DNA from: Mycolicibacterium frederiksbergense
GTDB taxonomy: Bacteria > Actinomycetota > Actinomycetes > Mycobacteriales > Mycobacteriaceae
Direction of reading: 5' to 3'
Assembly (NCBI RefSeq): GCF_012223425.1
Contig: NZ_CP038799.1
Coordinates: 2,232,001 to 2,296,000, forward strand
DNA: 64,000 nucleotides
A program made the position numbers and the translations under genes. Positions 16,400-25,060 of this stretch are shown here, piece by piece. Within the stretch, counting starts at the first letter, position 1, and each line of letters starts with the position of its first letter. The notes beneath the pieces are model-generated. The model was not told the DNA's origin. It saw only the letters and a list, made by a program, of their open reading frames with translations, and searched no databases.

Positions 16400-19282
16400 G
16401 TGTTCGCCTGGTGGGGTCGAACGGTGTACCAATTCCGATACATAGTGATCGGGGTCATGGTCGCACTGTGCCTTGGTGGCGGCGTTTACGGGGCCAGTTT
16501 GGGGTCCCACGTCACCCAGAGCGGTTTCTTTGATGAGGGCAGCCAGTCGGTGCAGGCATCGTTGCTGGGCGACGAGGTCTATGGCCGCGACCGTGGCAGC
16601 CACGTCGTGGCGATCCTGACGCCGCCCGATGACAAGTTGGTCACCGACCGGGCCTGGCAGGAGAAGGTCTCCGGCGAGTTGGATCAGGTGGTCGCCGATC
16701 ACCCCGACCAGGTGGTCAGCTGGGTCGGCTGGCTGAAGGCGCCTGACGCACCTGCGGTCGCCGCGATGAAGACCGCCGACCTGCGGAGCACGTTCGTCAG
16801 CATCCCGCTCAAGGGCGATGACGACGATTCGATCCTGAAGAACTACCAGACCGTCCAGCCCGACCTCGAACGGATCAACGACGGCAACATCCAGCTCGCG
16901 GGCCTCAACCCCATCGCCAGCGAGCTGACCGGCACGATCGCCACCGATCAGAAACGCGCCGAACTGGCCATCGTGCCGCTCGTGGCCGTGGTGTTGTTCT
17001 TCGTCTTCGGCGGCGCCGTCGCGGCGGCGCTGCCCGCCATCATCGGTGGCCTGACCATCGCCGGCGCGCTGGGCATCCTGCGGTTCACCGCGGAATTCAT
17101 GGACGTGCACTTCTTCGCGCAACCGGTCGTCACGATGATGGGCTTCGGTATCGCCATCGACTACGGGTTGTTCATAGTGAGCCGGTTTCGGGAGGAACTC
17201 GCCGAGGGTTACGACGTCGAGGCCGCCGTCCGGCGCTCCGTCATGACCTCCGGCCGGACCGTCGCCTTCTCCGCGGTGATCATCGTGGCGTCCTCGCTAC
17301 CGCTGTTGCTCATTCCGCTCGGCTTCCTGAAATCGATCACCTACGCGATCATCGCGTCGGTGCTGCTCGCGGCGTTCCTGTCGATCACCGTGCTGCCCGC
17401 GGTACTGGCCATTCTCGGCCCGAATGTCGACGCGCTCGGGGTGCGCACGCTGCTGCGGGTGCCGTTCCTCGCGAACTGGACGTTCTCCCGCAAGATCATC
17501 GACTGGTTCATCGAGAAGACCCAGAAGACCATGACCCGAGAAGAGGTCGAGAAGGGCTTCTGGGGCAAGCTGGTCAACCAGGTGATGAAGCGACCCATCG
17601 GCTTCGCCGCACCGATCCTGATCATCATGACGCTGCTGGTCATCCCATTGGGACAGCTGGCGCTCGGCGGGTACAGCGAGAAATACCTGCCACCGGACAA
17701 CGCGGTGCGCATGGCGCAGGAGAACTTCGACAAAGAATTCCCCAGCTTCCGCACCGAACCGCTCACTCTGGTGATCCGCAGCGACAACGGTGAGCCGATC
17801 ACCGATCAGCAACTGGCTGAGCTGCGGTCCGAGGCGCGGACCGTACCCGGCTTCATCGGTGCCGACGACCCGTCCACCATGTGGCAAGAACGTGCAGTCC
17901 AGGAGGGCGGCACCGAGGATCCATCGGTGCGGGTGCTGCAGAACGGGCTGGTCAACAGTGCCGATGCGCCTGCCAAGATCGAGGAGCTACGGGCGCTGTC
18001 GCCGCCGCGCGGGACAGCTGTGTTGGTCGGCGGCACTCAGGCGTTGGCGCAGGACAGCATTCAAAGCCTGTTCGACAATCTGCCCCTGCTGGTCATACTC
18101 CTGGTGCTCACCACGACGGTGTTGATGTTCCTGGCGTTTGGATCCCTGGTACTGCCGATCAAGGCGGCGTTGATGAGCGCGCTCACCCTGGGCTCCACGA
18201 TGGGCATCCTGACCTGGATGTTCGTCGAGGACGGGCACGGATCAGGAATACTCAACTACACGCCGCAACCACTGATGGCTCCGATGATCGGCCTCATCAT
18301 CGCGGTGATCTGGGGTCTGTCCACGGACTACGAGGTGTTCCTGGTGTCCCGCATGGTCGAGGCCCGCGCGCGCGGGCTGTCGACCGCCGAGGCCATCCGT
18401 ATCGGTACCGCCACCACCGGTCGCCTCATCACCGGTGCGGCGCTGGTGCTGGCCGTGGTGGTCGGCGCCTTCGCGTTCTCCGATCTGGTGATGATGAAGT
18501 ACCTGGCCTTCGGCCTGCTGATCGCCCTGCTGCTCGATGCCACCGTCATCCGGATGTTCCTGGTGCCGGCCATCATGAAACTGCTCGGCGACGACTGCTG
18601 GTGGGCACCGAAGTGGATGAAGCGGATGCAGGAACGCATCGGTCTCGGTGAGGTCGAGCTTCCCGATGAGCGCAAGCGCCCCGTCCTGCGCGAACCCGAT
18701 GGTGAGGTCGCCGACCAGGAAGCCCTGGTCGGCGCCGGCGCCCCGGCGCACCCGGCCCAACACGATCCGGGACACCCGGTGATCCCCCCGGCTCCGGGCC
18801 CGCGTGGTGCGTTGCCGCCGGTCCGCCCGCCGGGTCCGTCGGCCGCGGGAACCACCCGCATACCGACCCCGCCGCCCGGACCCGCACCGGAACCGCCGAC
18901 GACTCGCTTTGCTGCGCAACCGGATTCGGCTGCGACCTCGGCGATCAACGCCGTGAACGCACCACCGACCGAGCGTGTCCCGCGGGCTGATCCGGCACCC
19001 GGTCGCGAACGCCGCGAGATTGAGTCGTGGCTGGGCGAGTTGCGTGGCACCAACACGCCGACGACCGCCATCCCGAGCGCGACTCCGGCACCACGTCCGT
19101 CCACGGACCCGACCCGGGCCATCCCCGACGCCGGGGGTAGCGAACCGACGACTGCCATTCCCGCCCAACAGGATCCGGAGTCGACGGAGAAGATCGACAC
19201 CCGCGACGCCGGTGAGACGCCGACCCGCCGCGGCGGTGGTGTCAGCGCGGCGGATCTGTTGCGCCGGGAGGGCCGCCTGTAA
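16400..19282 (+). CDS. mmpL3: Trehalose monomycolate transporter MmpL3 (RND family)
   Basis: 960 residues from GTG at 16400, which follows AAGGAGC by six bases. MmpL3 flips or exports trehalose monomycolate across the inner membrane for mycolic-acid assembly and is essential in mycobacteria. It has the opening FAWWGRTVYQFRY helix, two periplasmic porter domains and twelve membrane segments. Two proton-relay pairs are present: Asp254-Tyr255 in AIDYGLFI and Asp643-Tyr644 in STDYEVFL, matching the known Asp-Tyr pairs. After about residue 745 comes a long Pro/Ala/Thr-rich cytoplasmic tail with repeated TTAIP-like motifs. Synteny (trmB, Rv0207c) confirms it is mmpL3 and not another MmpL. Confidence 0.97.
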   Translation: MFAWWGRTVYQFRYIVIGVMVALCLGGGVYGASLGSHVTQSGFFDEGSQSVQASLLGDEVYGRDRGSHVVAILTPPDDKLVTDRAWQEKVSGELDQVVADHPDQVVSWVGWLKAPDAPAVAAMKTADLRSTFVSIPLKGDDDDSILKNYQTVQPDLERINDGNIQLAGLNPIASELTGTIATDQKRAELAIVPLVAVVLFFVFGGAVAAALPAIIGGLTIAGALGILRFTAEFMDVHFFAQPVVTMMGFGIAIDYGLFIVSRFREELAEGYDVEAAVRRSVMTSGRTVAFSAVIIVASSLPLLLIPLGFLKSITYAIIASVLLAAFLSITVLPAVLAILGPNVDALGVRTLLRVPFLANWTFSRKIIDWFIEKTQKTMTREEVEKGFWGKLVNQVMKRPIGFAAPILIIMTLLVIPLGQLALGGYSEKYLPPDNAVRMAQENFDKEFPSFRTEPLTLVIRSDNGEPITDQQLAELRSEARTVPGFIGADDPSTMWQERAVQEGGTEDPSVRVLQNGLVNSADAPAKIEELRALSPPRGTAVLVGGTQALAQDSIQSLFDNLPLLVILLVLTTTVLMFLAFGSLVLPIKAALMSALTLGSTMGILTWMFVEDGHGSGILNYTPQPLMAPMIGLIIAVIWGLSTDYEVFLVSRMVEARARGLSTAEAIRIGTATTGRLITGAALVLAVVVGAFAFSDLVMMKYLAFGLLIALLLDATVIRMFLVPAIMKLLGDDCWWAPKWMKRMQERIGLGEVELPDERKRPVLREPDGEVADQEALVGAGAPAHPAQHDPGHPVIPPAPGPRGALPPVRPPGPSAAGTTRIPTPPPGPAPEPPTTRFAAQPDSAATSAINAVNAPPTERVPRADPAPGRERREIESWLGELRGTNTPTTAIPSATPAPRPSTDPTRAIPDAGGSEPTTAIPAQQDPESTEKIDTRDAGETPTRRGGGVSAADLLRREGRL

Positions 19283-19371
19283 GGGTGCGCTCGACGGCAA
19301 CCTGCTGACGACTCTCGGCCTCGGTGCGCGGCGCGCCGCGAGAACCGGCGGGAACCCTGGGCACGCGCCGT

Positions 19372-19377
19372 TACCCT
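19372..19377 (+). promoter_or_regulatory. -10 element of a leaderless promoter for the Rv0204c-like gene
   Basis: TACCCT fits the mycobacterial TAnnnT -10 consensus and lies seven bases before the GTG at 19385, so transcription should begin at the start codon. This favours the GTG over the ATG at 19403. Confidence 0.5.
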
Positions 19378-19384
19378 GTAGAGC

Positions 19385-20467
19385 GTGTCGCACGACGCGC
19401 CGATGAGCGACGCCCCTGGCCAGGACGCGCGTCCCCGGGGCAGATACTGGTGGGTGCGGTGGGCCGTCCTCGCGGTCGCCGTGCTGGTGCTGACCGTCGA
19501 ACTGGTGCTGGTGTGGGATCAGCTGGCCAAGGCCTGGGCCAGTCTGCTGTCGGCGAACTGGTGGTGGGTGCTGGCCGCGGTCGTCGCGGCGATGGCGTCC
19601 ATGCACAGCTTCGCGCAGATCCAGCGCACCCTGCTGCGCTCGGCGGGTGTCACGGTGCGGCAGTGGCGGTCCGAGGCGGCGTTCTACGCCGGGAACGCGT
19701 TGTCCACCACGCTGCCCGGCGGACCGGTGCTCTCGGCCACCTTCGTCTACCGCCAGCAGCGCATCTGGGGCGCCTCCCCCGTGGTGGCGTCCTGGCAGCT
19801 GGTGATGTCGGGGGTGCTGCAGGCGGTCGGCCTGGCCTTGCTGGGCCTCGGCGGGGCTTTCCTGCTGGGCGCCAGCAAGAACCCCCTCTCGCTGATCTTC
19901 ACCCTCGGCGGTTTCTTCCTGCTGCTCGTGCTCGCCCAGTCGGTGGCGTCGAACCCCCAGCAGCTCGACGGTATCGGCGTCCGGCTGTTGTCCTGGTTCA
20001 ACTCGCTGCGCGGCAAACCGACCGACACCTGGCTGGACAAATGGCGTGAGTTGCTGCGCCAGCTGGAATCGGTGCAGCTGAGCCGTCGTGCGCTCGGTAA
20101 CGCCTTCGGGTGGTCGTTGTTCAACTGGATCGCCGACGTCGCCTGCCTGGCCTTCGCCGCGTACGCCGCGGGCGGGCACCCGTCGCTGGCGGCGCTGACG
20201 GTCGCCTACGCCGCCGCCCGCGCGGTGGGATCCATCCCGTTGATGCCGGGTGGGCTGCTGGTGGTGGAGGCGGTGCTGGTGCCCGGGCTGGTGTCCAGCG
20301 GGATGACACTCGCCTCGGCGATCTCGGCCATGCTCATCTACCGGCTCGTCAGCTGGATCTTCATCTCGGCGATCGGCTGGGTGGTCTTCTTCTTCATGTT
20401 CCGCACCGAGATGGACGTCGACCCCGACGCACCGGATGACCGACCGCAGCAAGCAGGAGAACCGTGA
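19385..20467 (+). CDS. Rv0204c-like membrane protein, LPG-synthase-TM/flippase-like (UPF0104) family
   Basis: 360 residues, with eight or so hydrophobic segments. NALSTTLPGGPVLSATFVYRQQR and SIPLMPGGLLVVEAVLVPGL are the hallmark conserved stretches of the lysyl-phosphatidylglycerol synthase transmembrane family, whose members move lipids across the membrane. The catalytic aminoacyl-transferase domain is absent, so only lipid translocation would remain. It follows mmpL3 on the same strand after a 102-base gap with its own promoter, and the next gene starts inside its stop codon. A role in envelope lipid trafficking beside MmpL3 is an inference from context. Confidence 0.75.
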   Translation: MSHDAPMSDAPGQDARPRGRYWWVRWAVLAVAVLVLTVELVLVWDQLAKAWASLLSANWWWVLAAVVAAMASMHSFAQIQRTLLRSAGVTVRQWRSEAAFYAGNALSTTLPGGPVLSATFVYRQQRIWGASPVVASWQLVMSGVLQAVGLALLGLGGAFLLGASKNPLSLIFTLGGFFLLLVLAQSVASNPQQLDGIGVRLLSWFNSLRGKPTDTWLDKWRELLRQLESVQLSRRALGNAFGWSLFNWIADVACLAFAAYAAGGHPSLAALTVAYAAARAVGSIPLMPGGLLVVEAVLVPGLVSSGMTLASAISAMLIYRLVSWIFISAIGWVVFFFMFRTEMDVDPDAPDDRPQQAGEP

Positions 20468-21735
20468 AGCGCCGAATCCCTTTCACCGCAGTCACTCTCA
20501 CTACCTTGGTGGCGCTGGTCGGTTGTTCGCCCAGCACCGAGCAGGCGAGCACCGAGACGTCGGTGACGACGCCGGCTCCCGCGCCCGCCCCCGCGCCGAC
20601 GCCCGGCACGCCCGCCGCAGCCGCTCCAATCGCCACCCCACTGCTGGCCCGGGCACTGGCCGCACCGGTACCGGTGCCCGCCACCGATGGCCGCACCCAC
20701 CTGGTTTACGAACTCCTGCTGACGAATTCGATGAATCAGGATGTCACCGTGGACTCGGTGGTGGTACGTCCGGGCGACGGTGATCCGCTGCTGACACTGG
20801 CCGGCGCCGAGCTCGCCGACCGCACCCGGGTGCTCGGCACCACAGCCCCGACCGCCGCACTCGGGCCCGCGCAGTCCGCACTGGTCTGGCTCGACGTCAC
20901 CACCGAGAACGGGCGGACACCCACCGAACTCGACCACGAGGTCAAGGTGACGTTGACCCAGCCGATGCCACCGCTGTTGCCCGCCGAGGTGACCGAGACC
21001 GTCGCGCCGGTGACCGTGCAGACGCGGCAACCGGTGCGCATCGCCGCACCGCTGCGCGGGCCGCAGTGGTGGGATGCCAACGGCTGCTGCGGAATGACCG
21101 CACACCGGATGGCGATCAACCCGATCGACGGCGAACTGTGGGGCGCCGAGCGTTTCGCCATCGATTACGTGCAGCTGATGCCCGACGGCCGGCTGTTCGA
21201 CGGCAAGGTCGACGACCTGTCGGGCTATCCCTATTTCGGCGCCGATATCCACGCCGTCGCCGACGGCCCGGTGGTCGCCGTCCTCGACGGCCTGCCCGAG
21301 CAGGCGGCCGGCGTCAACCCCACCGGGCTGCGGCTGGACGAGTACGGCGGAAATCACGTGGTACAGGACATCGGCGGCGGCAACTACGCGTTCTATGCGC
21401 ATCTGAAGACCGGTTCGGTCGCGGTGAAACCCGGCGACCGGCTGAGCGCCGGGCAGGTGCTCGGGCAGCTGGGCAACAGCGGCAACACCGACGCGCCGCA
21501 CCTGCACTTCCACGTGATGGACGGACCGGACCCGCTCAAGGCCGACGGGCTGCCCTTCGTCATCGACGCGTTCCGACTCACCGCACGGATATCCGACGAG
21601 GTCGGCCCCGATGGCGATGCGATCGATGCCGCGATGGCGGGCAAGCCCGCGCCGTTGCAGCCCGACGTGTCACCGCGCGACGAAACCGGGCTGCTCCCTT
21701 TGGTTTCCGATGTGATGGACTATGCCGATGAATGA
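20464..21735 (+). CDS. Lipoprotein with M23 (LytM-like) peptidase domain
   Basis: 423 residues from GTG at 20464 (GTGA overlap with the preceding stop). The signal ends in a lipobox, LVALVGC, so the mature protein is lipid-anchored outside the cell. A Pro/Ala linker (about 36-60) and a beta-rich middle domain precede the M23 core from about residue 205. AHRMAIN, RFAIDYVQ and HLHFH supply the His and Asp ligands for zinc, suggesting an active peptidoglycan endopeptidase. The subgroup signature NGCCG before the first His is typical of an actinobacterial branch. Operon position suggests cell-wall work coupled with the flippase-like protein. Confidence 0.8.
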   Translation: MKRRIPFTAVTLTTLVALVGCSPSTEQASTETSVTTPAPAPAPAPTPGTPAAAAPIATPLLARALAAPVPVPATDGRTHLVYELLLTNSMNQDVTVDSVVVRPGDGDPLLTLAGAELADRTRVLGTTAPTAALGPAQSALVWLDVTTENGRTPTELDHEVKVTLTQPMPPLLPAEVTETVAPVTVQTRQPVRIAAPLRGPQWWDANGCCGMTAHRMAINPIDGELWGAERFAIDYVQLMPDGRLFDGKVDDLSGYPYFGADIHAVADGPVVAVLDGLPEQAAGVNPTGLRLDEYGGNHVVQDIGGGNYAFYAHLKTGSVAVKPGDRLSAGQVLGQLGNSGNTDAPHLHFHVMDGPDPLKADGLPFVIDAFRLTARISDEVGPDGDAIDAAMAGKPAPLQPDVSPRDETGLLPLVSDVMDYADE

Positions 21736-22090
21736 CCGCCCGCGCCCGCTGGTGGCGCTGCTGACCGACCTGGTGTGCGTCGTGGTGTTCTGCACCATCG
21801 GCAGGCGCAGCCACGCCGAGGGGCTGACCGTCGCCGGTGTCGCCGAGACGGCGTGGCCGTTTCTGACCGGAACGCTGGCGGGCTGGCTCGCCGCGCGAGC
21901 CTGGCAGCGGCCCGCGAGCCTCTATCCGACCGGGCTGATCATCTGGGTGTTCACCGTGGTCGTCGGCATGTTGTTGCGCAAGGCCACCTCCGCAGGTACG
22001 GCCGGCAGCTTCATCGTGGTGGCCTCGATCACGACCGCCGTCCTGCTGCTCGGCTGGCGCGCCATCGCGAAGGTTCTGGCGCGGCGCTGA
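21728..22090 (+). CDS. DUF3054 family membrane protein
   Basis: 120 residues with four hydrophobic segments. The sequence DLVCVVVFCTIGRRSHAEG in the first helix and the TGLIIWVFTVVVGMLLR helix are typical of DUF3054, a small actinobacterial membrane family of unknown function. The ATG at 21728 lies inside the end of the M23 gene. Its last 62 bases overlap convergently with the 3' end of the histidine kinase gene. It is the third gene of the operon that starts with the flippase-like protein. Confidence 0.75.
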   Translation: MNDRPRPLVALLTDLVCVVVFCTIGRRSHAEGLTVAGVAETAWPFLTGTLAGWLAARAWQRPASLYPTGLIIWVFTVVVGMLLRKATSAGTAGSFIVVASITTAVLLLGWRAIAKVLARR

Positions 22091-23462
22091 CCGCCGCGGG
22101 CTGCTCACCGTCTTCGATCTGATCCGGGGCACGGTCGGAGATCGTCAGCGTCGCCCGCAGCCCACCCAGTGGGCTGTCCGAGAGTTCCAGCCGGCCGCCG
22201 TGCAGCGCCGCCTGCTGGGTGACCAGGGCCAGGCCCAGACCCGAACCGCCGGGCGCGGCGGTGCTCCCCCGCGCGAACCGGCCGAGCACCGCGGTGCGCT
22301 CCTCGGCGGGCAGTCCGCGCCCGTCATCGTCGACCACGATGCGCACATGCCGGTCCGCGCCGCGGCTCCCGGACAGCACGATCCGCTGCGCCGCTCCGTG
22401 CGCGACGGCATTGCGCACCAGATTGTCGACGGCCAGGCGCAGACCCCCGGGCCATCCCCACACCATGCCGAGATCGTCACCGGCCTCGACCGTGATCTGC
22501 ACCGGCGCATCGGTGCGCGCGTTCTCGCGCGCCACCCGGTCCAGCAGATCGGTGATGTCGATCAGTTCGCGGTCCTCGGCCTGCGCCAGCTGACCCGACG
22601 CCAGCTGACCCAGCGCGGTGATGATCGCCTCCACTCTGCGCTGCGCGCGCAGCAGGTCGGCCACCACCTCGTCGCGCTCCTCGGTCGGCAGATCGTGGAT
22701 GCGCAGGGTGTCCAGGTCCGCGCGCATCGCGGTCAGCGGGGTACGCAGTTCGTGCGCGGCGTTGGCCGCGAAATCCTGTGCGGCCTGCAGCGACCGGGTC
22801 GTCGCCTGCTGGGCGGCCACCAGCCTGCTGAGCATGCCCGCCATCGCATCGGACAGTTCCTCGGCTTCCCGGGCGCCGGTGACGGCGGGCATCTGCGCGC
22901 CCGGTTTGGCGCCGTTGCCCAGCAGCTTGGTCTGTTCGGTGAGCCTGCGCAGCGGCCGGACGGCGGGCCCGGCCAGCAGCCAGCCGAATCCGGCCGCCAC
23001 CAGCACGGTCAGCACACCGACGGCGATGTAGATCGGAATTCTGGCCTGGCTCAACAGGATACTGTCGGCGCGGATGCCGATGGACAGCAGCACACCGCCA
23101 CCCTGCTGGTCCATCGGGATGGTGCGGACCCGGTACTCCACACCGTTGACCTCGACGGTCTCGGTGCCCGGCGACAACGCAGGCAGCTGGAATCCGCGCT
23201 GGAACATCACCTGGCCGCTGGACCGGGACCGGCCGGTGGTGAGCACCCCGCGGCGCGGATCGGACAGCTGCTCGGGGAACATACTGGCCTCGACGATCGA
23301 GTCCAGGCGCCGATCGAGTTGTGCGGCATCGTTGTTGACCAGCACGACGGTGGTCAGCACCGTGAAGGCAGCGACCACCGCGGAGGCCGCGATCGCGGAG
23401 GCGACGGCGACCCGGGTGCGCAGGGAGGCCGAGCGGCCGATCAGGGGAAGCGACAGGCGCAC
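22029..23462 (-). CDS. Sensor histidine kinase, PrrB-like
   Basis: 477 residues. Two membrane helices (about 16-38 and 145-170) flank a ~105-residue extracytoplasmic sensor. Then come a HAMP region (PAVRPLRRLTEQTKLL), the H-box NAAHELRTPLTAMRADLDTL, an N-box (VDNLVRNAVAHGAA) and G-boxes (DDDGRGLP, GGSGLGLALV). All kinase motifs are intact. It resembles mycobacterial PrrB, but rapid growers carry a second prrAB-type system near mmpL3, which this probably is. The C-terminus has a long basic tail (WRASRAAGRR) that overlaps the convergent DUF3054 gene. It lies 13 bases after the response regulator. Confidence 0.85.
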   Translation of the reverse strand: MRLSLPLIGRSASLRTRVAVASAIAASAVVAAFTVLTTVVLVNNDAAQLDRRLDSIVEASMFPEQLSDPRRGVLTTGRSRSSGQVMFQRGFQLPALSPGTETVEVNGVEYRVRTIPMDQQGGGVLLSIGIRADSILLSQARIPIYIAVGVLTVLVAAGFGWLLAGPAVRPLRRLTEQTKLLGNGAKPGAQMPAVTGAREAEELSDAMAGMLSRLVAAQQATTRSLQAAQDFAANAAHELRTPLTAMRADLDTLRIHDLPTEERDEVVADLLRAQRRVEAIITALGQLASGQLAQAEDRELIDITDLLDRVARENARTDAPVQITVEAGDDLGMVWGWPGGLRLAVDNLVRNAVAHGAAQRIVLSGSRGADRHVRIVVDDDGRGLPAEERTAVLGRFARGSTAAPGGSGLGLALVTQQAALHGGRLELSDSPLGGLRATLTISDRAPDQIEDGEQPAAVSAAPEPSRWRASRAAGRRS

Positions 23463-23475
23463 CGGCGGTCCCTCC

Positions 23476-24198
23476 TCACTGAGGCTCTTCCCGCAGCACG
23501 TACCCGATACCGCGCACGGTGTGGATGACCCGTGGGCGGTCCTCGCGTTCCAGCTTGCGCCGCAGATAGGAGATGAAGACGTCGGCGACGTTGGTGTCGA
23601 CGTCGAAGTCGTAGCCCCACACCAGCTCGAGTAGACGCTGCCGGGTGAGCACCACGCCGGCGTTTTCGGCCAGCACCGCCAGCAGATCGAATTCGCGCTT
23701 GGTCAGATCGGCGCGTTCGCCGTCGACGTAGACCAGGCGGCGCGCGGTGTCGATGGTCAGCGGGCCCACGATCATGACGTCCGATTCCTGTTCGGAATGG
23801 CTGGACCGCCGCAGCAGGGCATGCAGCCGGGCCACCAGCTCGCCCAGATCGAACGGTTTCGTCAGATAGTCGTCGGCGCCCGCCTCCAGTCCGGCGATGC
23901 GGTCGTTGACGGTATCGCGCGCCGACAGCACGCAGATCGGGATGTCGTTGCCGAGCGCCCGCAGCGCCGTCACGACGGCGACCCCGTCCAGTTCGGGCAT
24001 CTGCACATCGAGCACCAGTGCGTCGTGCGCCTCGTTGGAGAGCATCCGGAGCGCCTCCTTGCCGTTCGAGGCGACCCGGACGTCGAACCCGGAATGGCGC
24101 AGCCCGCGGGCGACCGACGTCCGCACATCCGGATCGTCGTCGACCATCAGGACAGTGCGGCCGGTGCTCTCCGACGGGGAATGCTCGTGTGTGCGCAC
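23476..24198 (-). CDS. OmpR-family response regulator, PrrA-like
   Basis: 240 residues. The receiver domain has the acidic VDDDPD pocket, the phospho-accepting Asp in [12 protein letters not shown] and the Lys in [10 protein letters not shown]. The winged-helix output domain contains [17 protein letters not shown] and [15 protein letters not shown]. It is very close to PrrA, with the same linker and ending [12 protein letters not shown]. The GTG at 24198 lies six bases from a CATAAT -10 element, predicting a leaderless mRNA; the AGGAG beside it is too close to serve as a ribosome site. It pairs with the downstream kinase. Location beside the hemophore and mmpL11 is shared with fast-growing species as far as I recall. 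Confidence 0.88.
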   Translation of the reverse strand: MRTHEHSPSESTGRTVLMVDDDPDVRTSVARGLRHSGFDVRVASNGKEALRMLSNEAHDALVLDVQMPELDGVAVVTALRALGNDIPICVLSARDTVNDRIAGLEAGADDYLTKPFDLGELVARLHALLRRSSHSEQESDVMIVGPLTIDTARRLVYVDGERADLTKREFDLLAVLAENAGVVLTRQRLLELVWGYDFDVDTNVADVFISYLRRKLEREDRPRVIHTVRGIGYVLREEPQ

Positions 24199-24204
24199 TC
24201 CTGG

Positions 24205-24210
24205 ATTATG
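24205..24210 (-). promoter_or_regulatory. -10 element of the prrA-like gene (leaderless)
   Basis: CATAAT on the minus strand, followed by six bases and the GTG start at 24198. One deviation from TAnnnT at the first base. Confidence 0.45.
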
Positions 24211-24225
24211 GCCGCATCAGCGGTG

Positions 24226-24765
24226 TCAGCGTGCGGCGGCGGCAGGACCGGTCAGTGAACCGACGCCGGGCACGGTGCCCGAGGTCACCGCATCGGCCGC
24301 ACCCTGGGCACCGACGTTGGCCAGCGCGTCCAGACCGCCCGGCAGGTTCGCCGCCGGCGCCTGAGCGGCCTGCATCAGGCCGAGCAGCTGGGGCAACGTC
24401 ACCGGCAGCTTGCACTGGGTCGACAGTTTCACCAGCGGAGCCTGCAATTGCTGCAGATCCGCGGCCGTCTCGGGGTTGGCATCCAGATAGTTCTTCGTCG
24501 CCACCAGCGACTGCGGGCCGGCCGGTTGTGCCGCGATGGCGGTGAGCGACTGGTTGGCCGCCGGGTGTGCGTCCAGGTAGGTGCCCATCGAGGTGGCCAC
24601 CGAGCCGACGGTCTTGGCGATGTGGCTGGCCGCGCACGGATCCGGCGCGGCACCGGCCGCGGGCGCACCCACCGCGGACATGCCGAGCAGCGCGGCCCCG
24701 CCGATCGCGGGTCCAGCGAACGCAGCGAACAGTCCGCGGCGCAGCGGCGCAGTGGTGACAGTCAT
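24226..24765 (-). CDS. Rv0203-like exported heme-binding protein (hemophore)
   Basis: 179 residues from ATG at 24765, which follows AAGGAG by six bases. A signal peptide runs to about residue 40 (VGAPAAGAAPDPC). The mature part is helical, with two cysteines (DPCAAS and STQCKLP) likely forming a disulfide. MGTYLDAHP matches the Tyr-x3-His heme ligands described for Rv0203 (Tyr59/His63). A second, related NYLDANPE motif lacks the histidine. The family carries heme across the periplasm to MmpL3 and MmpL11, and the gene is divergent from mmpL11 here, as in M. tuberculosis. A low-complexity Ala/Gly/Pro tail ends the protein. Confidence 0.8.
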   Translation of the reverse strand: MTVTTAPLRRGLFAAFAGPAIGGAALLGMSAVGAPAAGAAPDPCAASHIAKTVGSVATSMGTYLDAHPAANQSLTAIAAQPAGPQSLVATKNYLDANPETAADLQQLQAPLVKLSTQCKLPVTLPQLLGLMQAAQAPAANLPGGLDALANVGAQGAADAVTSGTVPGVGSLTGPAAAAR

Positions 24766-25060
24766 GGGCAACTCCTTCGATTGATGCACGTGATACCGCT
24801 CGCGAACAGTCGCGATCGGTGGTGCTCGAATCCCCGACCCAGAAACGATCAGAGGCCATCATGCCATCCGCGGCACCCCGCGACCAATCCGCACAGCAAA
24901 CTTGCTGGTCGCCCAGGGTGCGTCCGGCGTCGACGCCGGCAACGCGAACATTCCGGCCTGGTCACAGTGGAATCGACGCCCCGCCACCTCGCAGACTGCT
25001 GCGGTAGGCTCTCGCTACCAGCCAGCGGGGAGAAAGGCAGAGGGCGCCATCCAGCAGTTC
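24766..25060. other. Intergenic region between the hemophore gene and mmpL11
   Basis: 295 bases between two divergent genes. On the plus strand TAGGCT (25005-25010) is a possible -10 for mmpL11, with a short leader and a purine-rich GGGGAGAAAGG stretch near 25026. No convincing -35 or operator was found. Confidence 0.35.

Noticed and set aside
18242..20452. A 736-codon minus-strand open frame across the mmpL3 end and the Rv0204c-like gene
   Set aside because: Antisense shadow of two convincing membrane proteins; composition is His/Gln/Arg-rich and no domain is visible.
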